Below, piece after piece: positions 13,685-21,544 of a stretch of 47,211 bases of DNA. The position numbers were made by a program, and so were the translations under genes. A model generated the notes under the pieces. That model was not told where the DNA came from. It saw nothing but the letters and a program-made list of their open reading frames with translations, and did no database searches. Each line of letters begins with the position of its first letter. Position 1 is the first letter of the stretch. Source of the DNA: a virus; the IMG/VR virus record IMGVR_UViG_3300022902_000026, positions 1-47,211 of that record. One strand, written 5' to 3'.

Positions 13685-14158
13685 TTAACTATCTCCTTTT
13701 GGGGCAAGTTTAGCACACAGCCGCGTCCTATCCCCGTTGTTCAGAAATTGCCACGGGCAGACACACTCAGCATCCCGACGCGCCCCGCAAATCCGAGCGA
13801 AGTCAGCCCGGGAATCGTCCAGCAACACGGCAATCCCCCACGCAGAACCGCCGCGCCCTTTGACCATCCGCGCCAGCCGCTTGCCATCGCGCGTGGTCTT
13901 ATCCCAGACCAGAATCTGGTGAGGTCCACAGACCTGAGCCCGCCCCTTGTTCCATGGCCGGTCATAGCACCTCCGCTGGGCCCGCTCATATCGCCGGTGC
14001 CGGTCAAGGATGCCACGGGGTAGGGAGTGTTCAAGTTCCGGGGTGCGGTCAATCTGGGCTTGCGTGGGTCGTTGTGTCGTGGACTCGGCGCGACCTACCA
14101 GCAGGTACAGGAGCACGGCTGCGACTAGGGCCCCGATTTTTAGGTGGGTGCGGTTCAT
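13685..14158 (-). CDS. signal-anchored Cys-rich protein, possible lysozyme-like
   Basis: From the ATG at 14158 the protein is 157 residues and opens with an N-terminal anchor (LKIGALVAAVLLYLLVG). The outer part has QVCGPHQILVW, GSAWGIAVLLDD and CVCPWQFLNNG. This faintly resembles the GPxQIL and Asn-Gly blocks of lytic transglycosylase-type domains, with no certain catalytic Glu. An upstream in-frame ATG at 14284 would add 42 residues without a good ribosome binding site. The lysozyme idea is a guess; membrane anchoring is well supported. Confidence 0.5.
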   Translation of the reverse strand: MNRTHLKIGALVAAVLLYLLVGRAESTTQRPTQAQIDRTPELEHSLPRGILDRHRRYERAQRRCYDRPWNKGRAQVCGPHQILVWDKTTRDGKRLARMVKGRGGSAWGIAVLLDDSRADFARICGARRDAECVCPWQFLNNGDRTRLCAKLAPKGDS

Positions 14159-14323
14159 GGGGCAACTGTGGCAGACCTCGCGCCCCATGTAAAGACCCCG
14201 CGCCCGTTCCATATTCCAGAATCTAGTATGTTTCCCACCCCGGAAAACTAGCCAATTAAGGAAACAGAACGCGCACGGTAACACGGAAATTGCACGCTAA
14301 CGGGACCGATGTTAGTCGCCGCC

Positions 14324-14653
14324 CTACAGGTTATCCTCCAAAATTTGGACCAGCACCGGGGACAGGCGCAGAACGATTTCTTCTTCTAATCCCGGTCGAA
14401 ACTGATATAGAAGTGACGATATCCCGCTCGCATACATGGCCGCGTGCAGTATCTCGTGGATCAATGTCTCGGTGGCTGGCCCATCCGGCATCCCCTTAAG
14501 GACAGATATGCGATATTTTAGGGTCGAGCAGCGGCCCAAATCTTCCGGCCCGAGGTCTTGTTCCGTCGCCCGCTCCAGCGCCCATGGCTGGCCCATAATC
14601 CGGATCGTTTTACGCTTCAGGAGGTGAGCCAGTTTTGAGGATTTGCGGTTCAT
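14324..14653 (-). CDS. small HExxH zinc-peptidase-like protein
   Basis: The 109-residue protein contains ETLIHEILHA with His66, Glu67 and His70, the zinc and catalytic residues of gluzincin-type metallopeptidases. This is preceded by strands (LKYRISVLKG) and followed by a helix (EEEIVLRLSPVLVQIL). Small phage proteins of this pattern are common and resemble a stripped ImmA or SprT core, but proteolysis has rarely been shown. The start has AATGAACC context and no clear ribosome binding site. Confidence 0.6.
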   Translation of the reverse strand: MNRKSSKLAHLLKRKTIRIMGQPWALERATEQDLGPEDLGRCSTLKYRISVLKGMPDGPATETLIHEILHAAMYASGISSLLYQFRPGLEEEIVLRLSPVLVQILEDNL

Positions 14654-14702
14654 TGAATTGTCAACACTTGTTTGTATGTACCTACGTTTTGTATGGCGTC
14701 GG

Positions 14703-15494
14703 TCACAACGTTACCTGAACCGTCCGCTCGTATCCGCCTAGCCTCACACTCGGGCTCCCCATGGCGCTCGCCTTGTACATGCCCCGGATAGGATACCCGC
14801 CCCAGTTGAGCAGCGCGGACGTGTTAACGAACGTTTGCTCCACCATGTTGACTCGGTTTGTTCGCAGGTCCGGCACCCCGAACGATTCCTTGAACGCGAC
14901 CTTGCTGTGGGTGTGAGACATAAAGTAGATGTCTGCCTGAACCATGGTCGCCATCGAAGCCATGCGATTAACCTTGCCGCCCCACATGCGCCCACCACCA
15001 GCCCCGTGGATGCAGAACGCGGTGTAAATGTTCGGCCTCTGCGCGTGGCTCCGTCCTTTCCCCCGCTTCCCTTTTCCTACCTTGAGCTTGAAATACAGCG
15101 CGTCCGCATCATGGATAATGTCGAAGCGCCGGCAGAATTCCCTTAGCGGGTCCATGCCGCTGTGCTTGTGAATCCGCCGCTCATGGTTCCCCGTCACGGC
15201 ACCAATACACCTATCCGCAATCGGACTAATGAACGCCGCCGCCTCGTCAATCCCGTCCTGGAGAGTAACCCGGTTGCCGAAGATCCCGGATACGCTGGTT
15301 CGGGTCGCCACGTTAAACAGGTCGCCGCCGATGTAGAAGTATCGATTATCCGCGCCACGAATCCAGTCTATCCACCGCTCAAGTTCTGTCTGATCTGCGT
15401 GGCCATCTTCCCAATGCACGTCGGACAGTGGCAGCAACTCAACCCCTTCCGTGTGCTTGCTCCAGTCTACCTCTATGATGTCCAATCGTCGCAC
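14703..15494 (-). CDS. calcineurin-like metallophosphoesterase
   Basis: The five metal motifs are all present: SDVHW (Asp25, His27), GGDLFN (Asp58), GNHERR (Asn103, His104), CIHGAGGG (His163) and MSHTHS (His194, His196). The family includes phosphodiesterases and nucleases with two metal ions. The loop KVGKGKRGKG between motifs is strongly basic and could bind nucleic acid. The listed start is GTG; a TTG at 15485 has a better placed GGAG. The function in phage biology is open: degradation of a nucleotide signal or DNA processing are possible. Confidence 0.85.
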   Translation of the reverse strand: MRRLDIIEVDWSKHTEGVELLPLSDVHWEDGHADQTELERWIDWIRGADNRYFYIGGDLFNVATRTSVSGIFGNRVTLQDGIDEAAAFISPIADRCIGAVTGNHERRIHKHSGMDPLREFCRRFDIIHDADALYFKLKVGKGKRGKGRSHAQRPNIYTAFCIHGAGGGRMWGGKVNRMASMATMVQADIYFMSHTHSKVAFKESFGVPDLRTNRVNMVEQTFVNTSALLNWGGYPIRGMYKASAMGSPSVRLGGYERTVQVTL

Positions 15495-15667
15495 TCCATG
15501 TCTAGGTCAAGTCCATCAACCGGCTCGAACATCTCCATCTCGCACGGCTCCAGTAGCGTCCACTCCGCTATCTGCTCGCCGTTAAAACAGCACCGTGGCC
15601 AGCCTACGACCCCGCGCGATAACCGTTTGCAGTGGTGGCACGCTAGTTCGGTTCCGGGTCCGCTCAT
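15473..15667 (-). CDS. small Cys-containing protein, 64 aa
   Basis: The protein reads MSGPGTELACHHCKR, then WPRCCFNG and an acidic C-terminal half (MEMFEPVDGLDLDMECDDW). CHHC and RCC could hold zinc. The start is uncertain because no ribosome binding site precedes the ATG at 15667 or the GTG at 15685. The 3' end overlaps the metallophosphoesterase start by 22 bases. Confidence 0.45.
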   Translation of the reverse strand: MSGPGTELACHHCKRLSRGVVGWPRCCFNGEQIAEWTLLEPCEMEMFEPVDGLDLDMECDDWTS

Positions 15668-15685
15668 GGTCTGCGATATTAGCAC

Positions 15686-16013
15686 GGTATGCGGAGATGG
15701 GGACGGGGGAGGGGGATTTAGAGGCGGCGCGGGGTGGGGGTCGTCAAATGTTTCCGTTTTGGATACGGTTCAGCCCCGTCAACCCGCAAACCGCGCCAGC
15801 TCCCCGTAAAGTTTGCGGAGAGGTCCCCGCAAAGGTGGGCGCAAAGATTTCTGGGTCGAGGGTATTGCAATCCTCGCCGGCCCTGCTACCGTCACTATCG
15901 GACAGAGGATCAACCTCAACAAATTGTGTTCCTTCCTTCGTCGGTGAGCCCCTTGGGTCTCTGTCCAGCCGGTGAAGGTGGGGCGCTTTTTGGGACGGGG
16001 AGGAGATATGGGC
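15686..16013. promoter_or_regulatory. divergent intergenic region with repeated CGCAAA sites
   Basis: No convincing gene is seen in these 328 bases between divergent genes. CCGCAAA occurs at 15784-15790 and 15827-15833. TTTGCGG lies at 15812-15818 and makes a 7-bp stem with the second copy, and CGCAAA recurs at 15840-15845. Possible weak promoters are TTGCAA-16-TACCGT on the plus strand and TTGTTG-17-GATAGT on the minus strand. It probably drives the minus-strand lysis region and the plus-strand gene at 16014. Confidence 0.4.
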
Positions 16014-16295
16014 ATGACAAAAGATCAAGCGACTAAGATGGCCGGAACGGAGTGGTGGAAAGACATGGATGCCAGAGAAATCGTGGCGTTCCAACTTTAT
16101 GAGCCGCTCTTGTGTATGGACTTCGGGGATTTTCATGGTGCGGTAGAAGAAGCGCTCGGGCGCCCAGTGTGGACGCATGAGTTCGCCAACACAGACCAGA
16201 TCAAGGCTGAGTTCGAGGGGACGGCGGATCCGCTGACCCTTGTTCAGATCATGGAATTGATCCCGGAAGAGAAGCGGATTGTCATTGTGACCTAG
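16014..16295 (+). CDS. hypothetical acidic protein, 93 aa
   Basis: The ATG at 16014 lies 8 bases after GGGGAGGAG; an ATG two codons upstream is too close. It reads MTKDQATKMAGTEWWKDMDARE, AFQLYEPLLCMDFGDFH and VQIMELIPEEKRIVIVT. It is the only plus-strand gene between 12387 and the right end. A single gene on the opposite strand in a late region is typical of a moron-type insertion. No family is recognised. Confidence 0.55.
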   Translation: MTKDQATKMAGTEWWKDMDAREIVAFQLYEPLLCMDFGDFHGAVEEALGRPVWTHEFANTDQIKAEFEGTADPLTLVQIMELIPEEKRIVIVT

Positions 16296-16338
16296 GCATC
16301 CACCAATCCCCAGGCACAGAACCGGCACCCCATCCCCG

Positions 16339-16749
16339 CTACACCATCCACAAATAGCAAACCACTCCAACGACCGCCGCGATCACCACCCCAAGCCAAA
16401 TCTCCCACAGCGCCAACATGGTGCGGCCCGGTCCCGGCTGCACGTCGAGTTCTGAGTACACCCAGCCGTCGAGCAGGTTGATCTCCCGCTCCACCTCCAT
16501 CACCCGGTCGGAGCGGCCAGGCCATGTGCATGCGTGCTGGCACCGCCGCGGGCAGGGCCAAGAGAGTTGCGGCGCCTGCTTGGCGTTGTCATCCTGCGGG
16601 CCCTGGTCCAGCGACATGGCGATGACCTCCAACTCTTGGCTGCACTCCAGCACCAGGAGGCACGGGTAGACCTCCCACCCAGTGCGGTTGCTCGGTCGCG
16701 CGTCGTCGGTCTGCTCGGATTTGGCTATTGGGACTGATAGGCGGCTCAT
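16339..16749 (-). CDS. C-tail-anchored membrane protein, SWPCP family copy 2
   Basis: The 136-residue protein shares GP-DD, SWPCP, three spaced Cys residues and RSDRV with the gene at 12368, then a longer acidic linker and a C-terminal hydrophobic segment (IWLGVVIAAVVGVVCYLWMV). The ATG at 16749 has GGAGG 8 bases upstream; a TTG two codons earlier is too close. The two copies sit 3.6 kb apart at the two ends of the lysis region. Function unknown. Confidence 0.65.
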   Translation of the reverse strand: MSRLSVPIAKSEQTDDARPSNRTGWEVYPCLLVLECSQELEVIAMSLDQGPQDDNAKQAPQLSWPCPRRCQHACTWPGRSDRVMEVEREINLLDGWVYSELDVQPGPGRTMLALWEIWLGVVIAAVVGVVCYLWMV

Positions 16750-16751
16750 GT

Positions 16752-17168
16752 TCAACGCCTCCGTCGGCGGTACTTGCCGCCCCGGTCTTTTTCAACCAAG
16801 GCGTCTAACTTAGCGTTGATGTCCTGGTTGAGCAGTTCAATTGATCCCTTGATCTCGGCGTCGGCGGCGTGAAGCTTGGCCACGTCCTTTCGGTGCTCTT
16901 CCCGGGTGGTAAGGGTGTCCACGTCGTGCACTTTGTGGATGGCCGGGGCCTGGTGGGCATGCACTCCCGCAGAGACCTCGCTCTTGGCCATGGCCCGCAG
17001 AGCCTTCTCGCCGGCCAGCACCTCCTTGACCGCCCACAGGGATCCCATGACGATGAGCACGGCCAGGCCTGCGGTGATGGGGTGGCTCTTCCAGGAAGGC
17101 GGCGGGACGTTGCATGGGGACTCTGGTCGGTCGGTCGCTTGGCTGATGTCTTCCATCTCGTTCTCCAT
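16752..17168 (-). CDS. membrane protein with one span and a charged helical tail
   Basis: The 138-residue protein has a 30-residue N-terminal tail, a hydrophobic span (ITAGLAVLIVMGSLWAV), then a long charged helix (EEHRKDVAKLHAADAEIKGSIELLNQDINAKLDALVEKD) and a very basic end (KYRRRRR). The topology recalls inner-membrane spanins or holin-like anchors, without proof. GGAGG stands 4 bases before the ATG. It is the first gene downstream of the tail-fibre genes. Confidence 0.6.
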   Translation of the reverse strand: MENEMEDISQATDRPESPCNVPPPSWKSHPITAGLAVLIVMGSLWAVKEVLAGEKALRAMAKSEVSAGVHAHQAPAIHKVHDVDTLTTREEHRKDVAKLHAADAEIKGSIELLNQDINAKLDALVEKDRGGKYRRRRR

Positions 17169-17217
17169 GCGCCCTCCTGGCGCCGCCCGCTATCGTGGTT
17201 CAGGTGCGTGGGTGCCG

Positions 17218-18156
17218 TTACTGGTATCTAAACTCAAGAAGCCGAACGGTCGCAGACATTGCAGCCGACGCGAACCCTACTATCTCCAGCTGCGGCGCGA
17301 TAATTTGCTTGTCCGCTGTGGTTACGGTGCCGGCCCCAACGGATGTCCAGCCGGCTATCTCGAGGGGCCACCCGCTGTCAGTGTCATATGCCACGTTACG
17401 AAGATACAACTCTGTTCCACCAGACAGGGGGTCATAGGACCATGAGATATGCAGTTCTTCGTCCGTTCCTGCATTTGTTTGCACGATGTTGCCAGTGGCG
17501 TCATCAAGTCGGACCCACCAAACGCCTGATATTCTGGCGAGGTATCCAACGACGTATTTGGTCACCGTCGCGTCTGCCCAGCGCACCTGGAGGAAGTTGT
17601 CGTTTCCGAAGGTGGTAAACTTTATCGCGTACTTGATCTGGAACCGGCGCTTTCCTGCAGATGACAGCGTTGTGGTGATGCCGTAAAAAGCGCTATCTCC
17701 AACCGAGTCGGCAAGGACCACTCCGTTCGCGGTAGGGGTAATTGTCCGGTTCCCGGCCTCGCCTATTTTAGCCCATGACGCACCAAGCGACAGGGCGGTA
17801 AAGTCGTCCTTAAGGCCCTGATTCACAGCCCCGCCGTCGATGATTACAGAGCCACCGTCTACCGCGTATGCGGCGGCAGGGGCCTGCAGTGCCGTGGCAC
17901 CGAGCGCCGCGCCGGCCGATACCGTGGCCGCTGCTACCGCGTTGACCAGCACCGTATCTGCGGCGGTAACGCCGGTTACCGCAGAGCCGTCTCCGTTTGG
18001 CTGCAGAGCCGTAGCACCCGCCGCCGCGCCTGACTCAACCGTTGCCGCCGCCGTGCTGCCTACAGTCGCGACTCCTGGATCTGGATAGGTCCCGGACAGG
18101 TCGCCGCCCGCTGCTCCTGTTGGTGAACCTCCGCCTGTGTCTCTTCCGTATCCCAT
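17218..18156 (-). CDS. tail-fibre-like protein with Ala-rich repeats
   Basis: From the ATG at 18156 the protein is 312 residues. The N-terminal part has GGDLSGTYPDPGVATVG, a motif seen in many phage tail-fibre and collar proteins. Two imperfect repeats of about 35 residues follow (ATVESGAAAGATALQ, ATVSAGAALGATALQ), then a beta-rich C-terminal domain with many Trp and Tyr residues (FLQVRWADATVTKYVVGY, GVWWVRLDD) that could bind a glycan. The domain has a lectin- or jelly-roll-like texture. It probably forms part of the host-recognition fibre. Confidence 0.7.
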   Translation of the reverse strand: MGYGRDTGGGSPTGAAGGDLSGTYPDPGVATVGSTAAATVESGAAAGATALQPNGDGSAVTGVTAADTVLVNAVAAATVSAGAALGATALQAPAAAYAVDGGSVIIDGGAVNQGLKDDFTALSLGASWAKIGEAGNRTITPTANGVVLADSVGDSAFYGITTTLSSAGKRRFQIKYAIKFTTFGNDNFLQVRWADATVTKYVVGYLARISGVWWVRLDDATGNIVQTNAGTDEELHISWSYDPLSGGTELYLRNVAYDTDSGWPLEIAGWTSVGAGTVTTADKQIIAPQLEIVGFASAAMSATVRLLEFRYQ

Positions 18157-18157
18157 T

Positions 18158-18313
18158 TTAATCCCTTGGCAACCCATTCCATGCCGCCACGGCTTCTGCT
18201 TCCGTCGGTGCCACTAGGCTCCAGCAGCACGTCGGGGAATGAGTGCAGACAATGGTAAAGACCTTCATCTCAAACCCGTTGCTGCGCTCTTCCTCTTCTT
18301 TCTTCCAACGCAC
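18158..18313 (-). CDS. small Lar-like Cys protein, possibly frame-disrupted
   Basis: A GTG at 18313 gives 51 residues including KVFTIVCTHSPTCCWSLVAP and TEAEAVAAWNG, a C-x4-CC plus EAxAAWN pattern typical of small phage zinc proteins. The frame stays coding-like upstream (LDDCPAGHPVRWKK), but no start is found there. The only well placed ATG (18354, after GGAGGGGG) is in another frame and makes 29 residues. A single-base change or a frameshift would restore a protein of about 65 residues. Its stop is immediately before the fibre start. Confidence 0.4.
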   Translation of the reverse strand: MRWKKEEEERSNGFEMKVFTIVCTHSPTCCWSLVAPTEAEAVAAWNGLPRD

Positions 18314-18363
18314 TGGGTGTCCAGCAGGGCAATCATCAAGACTACCGGTGCCATTTCCCCCTC

Positions 18364-19083
18364 CTATCCTGCATACTCATGGATCCCGTAGTAGACATCC
18401 ATGGTTGAACCACTCGAGCCGATGCACGCGCACCTGGCCCACAACTTAGCGCCGGCCACGCATCTGCTCGCAATAACGTCGCTGATTCCACTGTCGTTGT
18501 TGTTTGTTGCGCTGACATACATGACTGCGGTGTAGTCGAACGCGGCAACCTTCGCAGCCAAATCCGCACTCTCTCCGCTAGTGACCTGTACGATGAATGG
18601 GTTCGTGCTGTTGGTGTCCGTTACTAGGTATCGGTGTGGGTCGAACTTCGCGTAACCCGCTTTGACCGGGGTGTCTCCACTGCCCAGAACCTGGACCCAT
18701 GACCCGAACGCGTTGTTCCCAGCGGTCAGAACGAACGGCTGAGTGCCGCCGTCAACCACCTCCGCACGGGTGACCTCGCCGCTCGGAGACCCGGATAGGC
18801 CAAGCCACACTTCCTCGTTGTGGAGGTGCTTTTCAATCTCATGGACGCGGTATGCGAGCGAGTTGGATGTCCCTGCGAGACCATCTGTGACGGCGCTGTC
18901 AATCTTGTCCGTCTCGGCTTGGATCGCGGTCGTGTCAACCTCGATAGCGTCGGCAGTGGCCTGTACTGCCGCAACGTCCGTAATCAGGGTAGTAGTGTCT
19001 GCCTGAATAGACGCGATGTCGGCAAGGATAGTGGCTACGTCGGTTTCACTTGCGTAGTCAGTCGGGTAGTTTCCGTACCCCAT
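18364..19083 (-). CDS. tail-fibre-like protein with N-terminal coiled coil
   Basis: The 239-residue protein starts MGYGNYPTDYASETD, then a coiled coil of 60-70 residues with regular Ile/Val spacing (ATILADIASIQADTTTLITDVAAVQATADAIEVD), then a beta-rich C-terminal domain (VQVLGSGDTPVKAGYAKFD, TAVMYVSATNNND). The opening MGYG is shared with the fibre gene at 17218, suggesting they attach to the same partner. Trimeric fibre architecture is likely. GGGTACGG-type context gives no strong ribosome binding site. Confidence 0.65.
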   Translation of the reverse strand: MGYGNYPTDYASETDVATILADIASIQADTTTLITDVAAVQATADAIEVDTTAIQAETDKIDSAVTDGLAGTSNSLAYRVHEIEKHLHNEEVWLGLSGSPSGEVTRAEVVDGGTQPFVLTAGNNAFGSWVQVLGSGDTPVKAGYAKFDPHRYLVTDTNSTNPFIVQVTSGESADLAAKVAAFDYTAVMYVSATNNNDSGISDVIASRCVAGAKLWARCACIGSSGSTMDVYYGIHEYAG

Positions 19084-19086
19084 GGC

Positions 19087-19479
19087 CTATAGCCCGCGCC
19101 ATTGCTCGCAAAGACCAATGTACGCGTTAACGGACACGTTCGCGTTCTGGTCCGTTCTGATTACCGAAAGCCGCTCGTATGCCGTAACGCCTCGAATTGG
19201 CTCGGCAAACTTCAGACTACCGGCGTCAGGCGTTGAATAGTCCTCAAGCCGGCCCCACTGCTGACCGATGGTATCGAACCCAGCCGCGACCTTGGCCGAG
19301 GTCATGCCTACGACCTTTACGGAACACGCGGCGTTGGCAGACACAAACAGGTGGCCCCACTCGTTCACCTTCCCGTTCGGGACGGAGACGCCTTCTGTGT
19401 TGGTCGTCGGTAGGGACGTGGAGTTGATGGCCGTGTTGAGGGCCAGATACCACTGTGCGGTAGGAACGTGTCGCGACAT
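19087..19479 (-). CDS. virion structural protein, probable fibre or decoration
   Basis: The ATG at 19479 has GGAGG 6 bases upstream and overlaps the end of the glycosyltransferase gene. The 130-residue protein is beta-rich (EWGHLFVSANAACSVKVVGM, SLKFAEPIRGVTAYERLSVIRT) without a catalytic motif. It resembles the small beta proteins found beside tail fibres. It is the first virion-like gene downstream of the glycosylation island and is translationally coupled to it. Confidence 0.55.
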   Translation of the reverse strand: MSRHVPTAQWYLALNTAINSTSLPTTNTEGVSVPNGKVNEWGHLFVSANAACSVKVVGMTSAKVAAGFDTIGQQWGRLEDYSTPDAGSLKFAEPIRGVTAYERLSVIRTDQNANVSVNAYIGLCEQWRGL

Positions 19480-19480
19480 C

Positions 19481-20446
19481 TCATGCCTCCAAAACAAGGG
19501 CAACGGAATTCACAAACCGCTGCCAAGTGTATCGGCTCCGGACTAGTTCGCGATTCTTTGCGGCTAAATCCTGGAGCGTTGTTTCGTCGGCCCTTTGAAG
19601 TGACGCTACCAGTTCCGCGTCTGCTTTGCAATCCCTTTGCAGCGTGTATCCGTGGAAATCTCCGTCAACGTACCCGCAACCGGTGGATAGGACCGGGATT
19701 AGGCCCCATGACATGGCTTCTAGGACTGTGGTGGGGTTCGCGTCGTTGGTCCCGGGCATGATGAGGTAATCGTAGGTGGACGCAATGGCGTGCCCTTCTT
19801 TACCGGCCAGGTCGCGAAATCCATACCCGTGAGTGCCTTCAACGTGCCCGTGCCCAAGGTGGCCAAACGCGGGAACCGAACGTTTCGAGTCCACGGACTT
19901 GATCAAGTCCTCTAGATATTTCGTCCCCTTCTGCTGAACCGTGCACCCAATGTACAGGAACCGGCGCTCACCAGGCGGGTTATAGGACGGTTTTAGGGGC
20001 GGGAAGTATTGCGGATCGATGGCCATGTCCAGGCGGGAAGAATGCACCGTCTGCGTATCCTCTGACCACGTATTAAAGCGTGGAGACTCAGGCGTGTCCC
20101 AAAACCACGGCTTTCCGCAGATAGCAAAATGATGATCAACCTTCCCCCACACATACTCCTGGTCCCGCCTATACTCCTCGCTCCCATTCCAAGGCGCGAT
20201 GCTCACCACCCTCTTCCACGGCGCGACCATGCTCGTTCTAAAGCACTTGCCTGGCTCCGGGTGCGGGTGCCCGATCAGGATATCGTCCGGGCTGTCAGGG
20301 TAGATGCACAGTTCGTCCGCCCAGTCGTAGCACCGGACTTTGTGCCCGCGCTTGCGTAGGCCGGCTGCCAGGTTGTAGCCGATGGACCATGGGGATTTGG
20401 TGCGGCGGTTTCGGTCGTGTGGGTATACTAGGTGGATGGTTGTCAT
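19481..20446 (-). CDS. GT4-like glycosyltransferase (GT-B)
   Basis: From MTTIHLVYPH (ATG at 20446) the protein is 321 residues. The N-terminal Rossmann half is followed by RRFLYIGCTVQQKGTKYLEDL and by NPTTVLEAMSWGLIPVLSTG, the E-x7-E-like signature of GT4-type retaining glycosyltransferases. These transfer a sugar from a nucleotide donor to a protein or glycan acceptor in the cytoplasm. The start is preceded by AAAGGGCCAACC, a motif repeated before other island genes. The acceptor is not known; position next to fibre genes favours virion proteins. Confidence 0.8.
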   Translation of the reverse strand: MTTIHLVYPHDRNRRTKSPWSIGYNLAAGLRKRGHKVRCYDWADELCIYPDSPDDILIGHPHPEPGKCFRTSMVAPWKRVVSIAPWNGSEEYRRDQEYVWGKVDHHFAICGKPWFWDTPESPRFNTWSEDTQTVHSSRLDMAIDPQYFPPLKPSYNPPGERRFLYIGCTVQQKGTKYLEDLIKSVDSKRSVPAFGHLGHGHVEGTHGYGFRDLAGKEGHAIASTYDYLIMPGTNDANPTTVLEAMSWGLIPVLSTGCGYVDGDFHGYTLQRDCKADAELVASLQRADETTLQDLAAKNRELVRSRYTWQRFVNSVALVLEA

Positions 20447-20459
20447 GGTTGGCCCTTTG

Positions 20460-20642
20460 CTAGTAGTGAATATTGATGAAGATTGGCCTAGACTTCGGAA
20501 CCCGCCCAAGTTTTAAGCGCAGTCTCATCCACTCCCAAAACCCAATCCGACCATCCTCCAGCATTTCGAATATGGACAGTCTCGCTCTAGCCCATTCAAT
20601 TATGCGAGGATCCACTGCCTTTCTTGCTTCGGCTCCAGTCAT
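20460..20642 (-). CDS. small hypothetical protein, 60 aa
   Basis: GGAGAAGGGCT precedes the ATG. The helical protein reads EARKAVDPRIIEWARARLS, EMLEDGRIGFWEWMRLRLKLG, and ends with a hydrophobic strand (IFINIHY). It lies between two glycosyltransferase genes. No family is recognised; it may be an adapter for one of them. Confidence 0.5.
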   Translation of the reverse strand: MTGAEARKAVDPRIIEWARARLSIFEMLEDGRIGFWEWMRLRLKLGRVPKSRPIFINIHY

Positions 20643-20656
20643 AGCCCTTCTCCTAT

Positions 20657-21511
20657 CTAAAGTGAATCGATTATTTCCTGAGCCCGGTGCCGGTACGTGT
20701 GGTGAGCCAGAACGTGGGCGCGACCTGCTGCGGCAACGCGGATGGGTGAGAATTCATCCGTCCTGGTCAAGTGGCTGAGACACACCTTCAACTTGGTCCC
20801 GGCATCAAACTCGTTCTCGTAAGTGAGCAGGTGCTTATTAGGTTCAAAATGCCGCCGCACCGATGCGCTGTCAGGACACAGAAGTACGGTTCCACAGCAC
20901 AAAGTTTCCCAATACCGCATCACCAGCAACCCGTCCCCGCCACTGTTCGTGTGATGGACATGGACCTGCAGCCCCGCCACGGCATCCGCGTACTCTTGCC
21001 CGGTCTCGGTCTGAATTACCTCCACCCCTACCGACTCCGCGAACGCCACCCGCTCCGGGAACGGTGACCCGATTATAGCAGCACCGATTTTCTTACCGGT
21101 GGTGGGCTTAAACCGGGTTTCGTCGGCGGCGTAGGGGAGGTACTTGGACCCAGCAAAAAACTTGAGCATGTCCGGGTTCGCAAGGAAGAGTTGGTCCGGT
21201 TTCATCATCTCGACCAGTTTTTTTGTCAGGTCCATGTGGATGGCCGTATCAAAATCCCACATCGCTAGCGGGACACCGGGATAGTTTTCCCTCAACTCCA
21301 GATACTGCCTCTCGCCATCGCCACACTCCATGAACACGATCAAGTCAGGCGTCCACGCCGGGTCAGGCGCGATCTGCTTCCCCGTCTGGTACGTGGTCCC
21401 GTACGGGTGCGCGGTGTGGCCCATGCGGCGTAGGGCTCTGATTAGAGCTGCTCCGGTCTCCCATCCTTTTCCGGGTCCGTTGTTCTGGCGATAGGTTACT
21501 AGGATTTTCAT
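20657..21511 (-). CDS. CgeB-like glycosyltransferase (GT-B)
   Basis: The 284-residue protein has an N-terminal Rossmann half with PDLIVFMECGDGER and LAMWDFDTAIH, then VHVHHTNSGGDGLLVMRYWETLCCGTVLLCPD in the C-terminal half. This is the layout of CgeB-like transferases, where RxxE-x4-G-x-x lies in the donor site. The ATG is preceded by AAAGGGCCAAT. Other members act on spore coats or cell-surface and phage proteins. The substrate here is unknown. Confidence 0.75.
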   Translation of the reverse strand: MKILVTYRQNNGPGKGWETGAALIRALRRMGHTAHPYGTTYQTGKQIAPDPAWTPDLIVFMECGDGERQYLELRENYPGVPLAMWDFDTAIHMDLTKKLVEMMKPDQLFLANPDMLKFFAGSKYLPYAADETRFKPTTGKKIGAAIIGSPFPERVAFAESVGVEVIQTETGQEYADAVAGLQVHVHHTNSGGDGLLVMRYWETLCCGTVLLCPDSASVRRHFEPNKHLLTYENEFDAGTKLKVCLSHLTRTDEFSPIRVAAAGRAHVLAHHTYRHRAQEIIDSL

Positions 21512-21544
21512 ATTGGCCCTTTGGTGCTTCTTGTGCTCGCCCTG

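Noticed and set aside
15744-16370. 208-residue minus-strand reading frame across 16014-16295
   Set aside because: It opposes a gene with a good ribosome binding site and has no recognisable domain.
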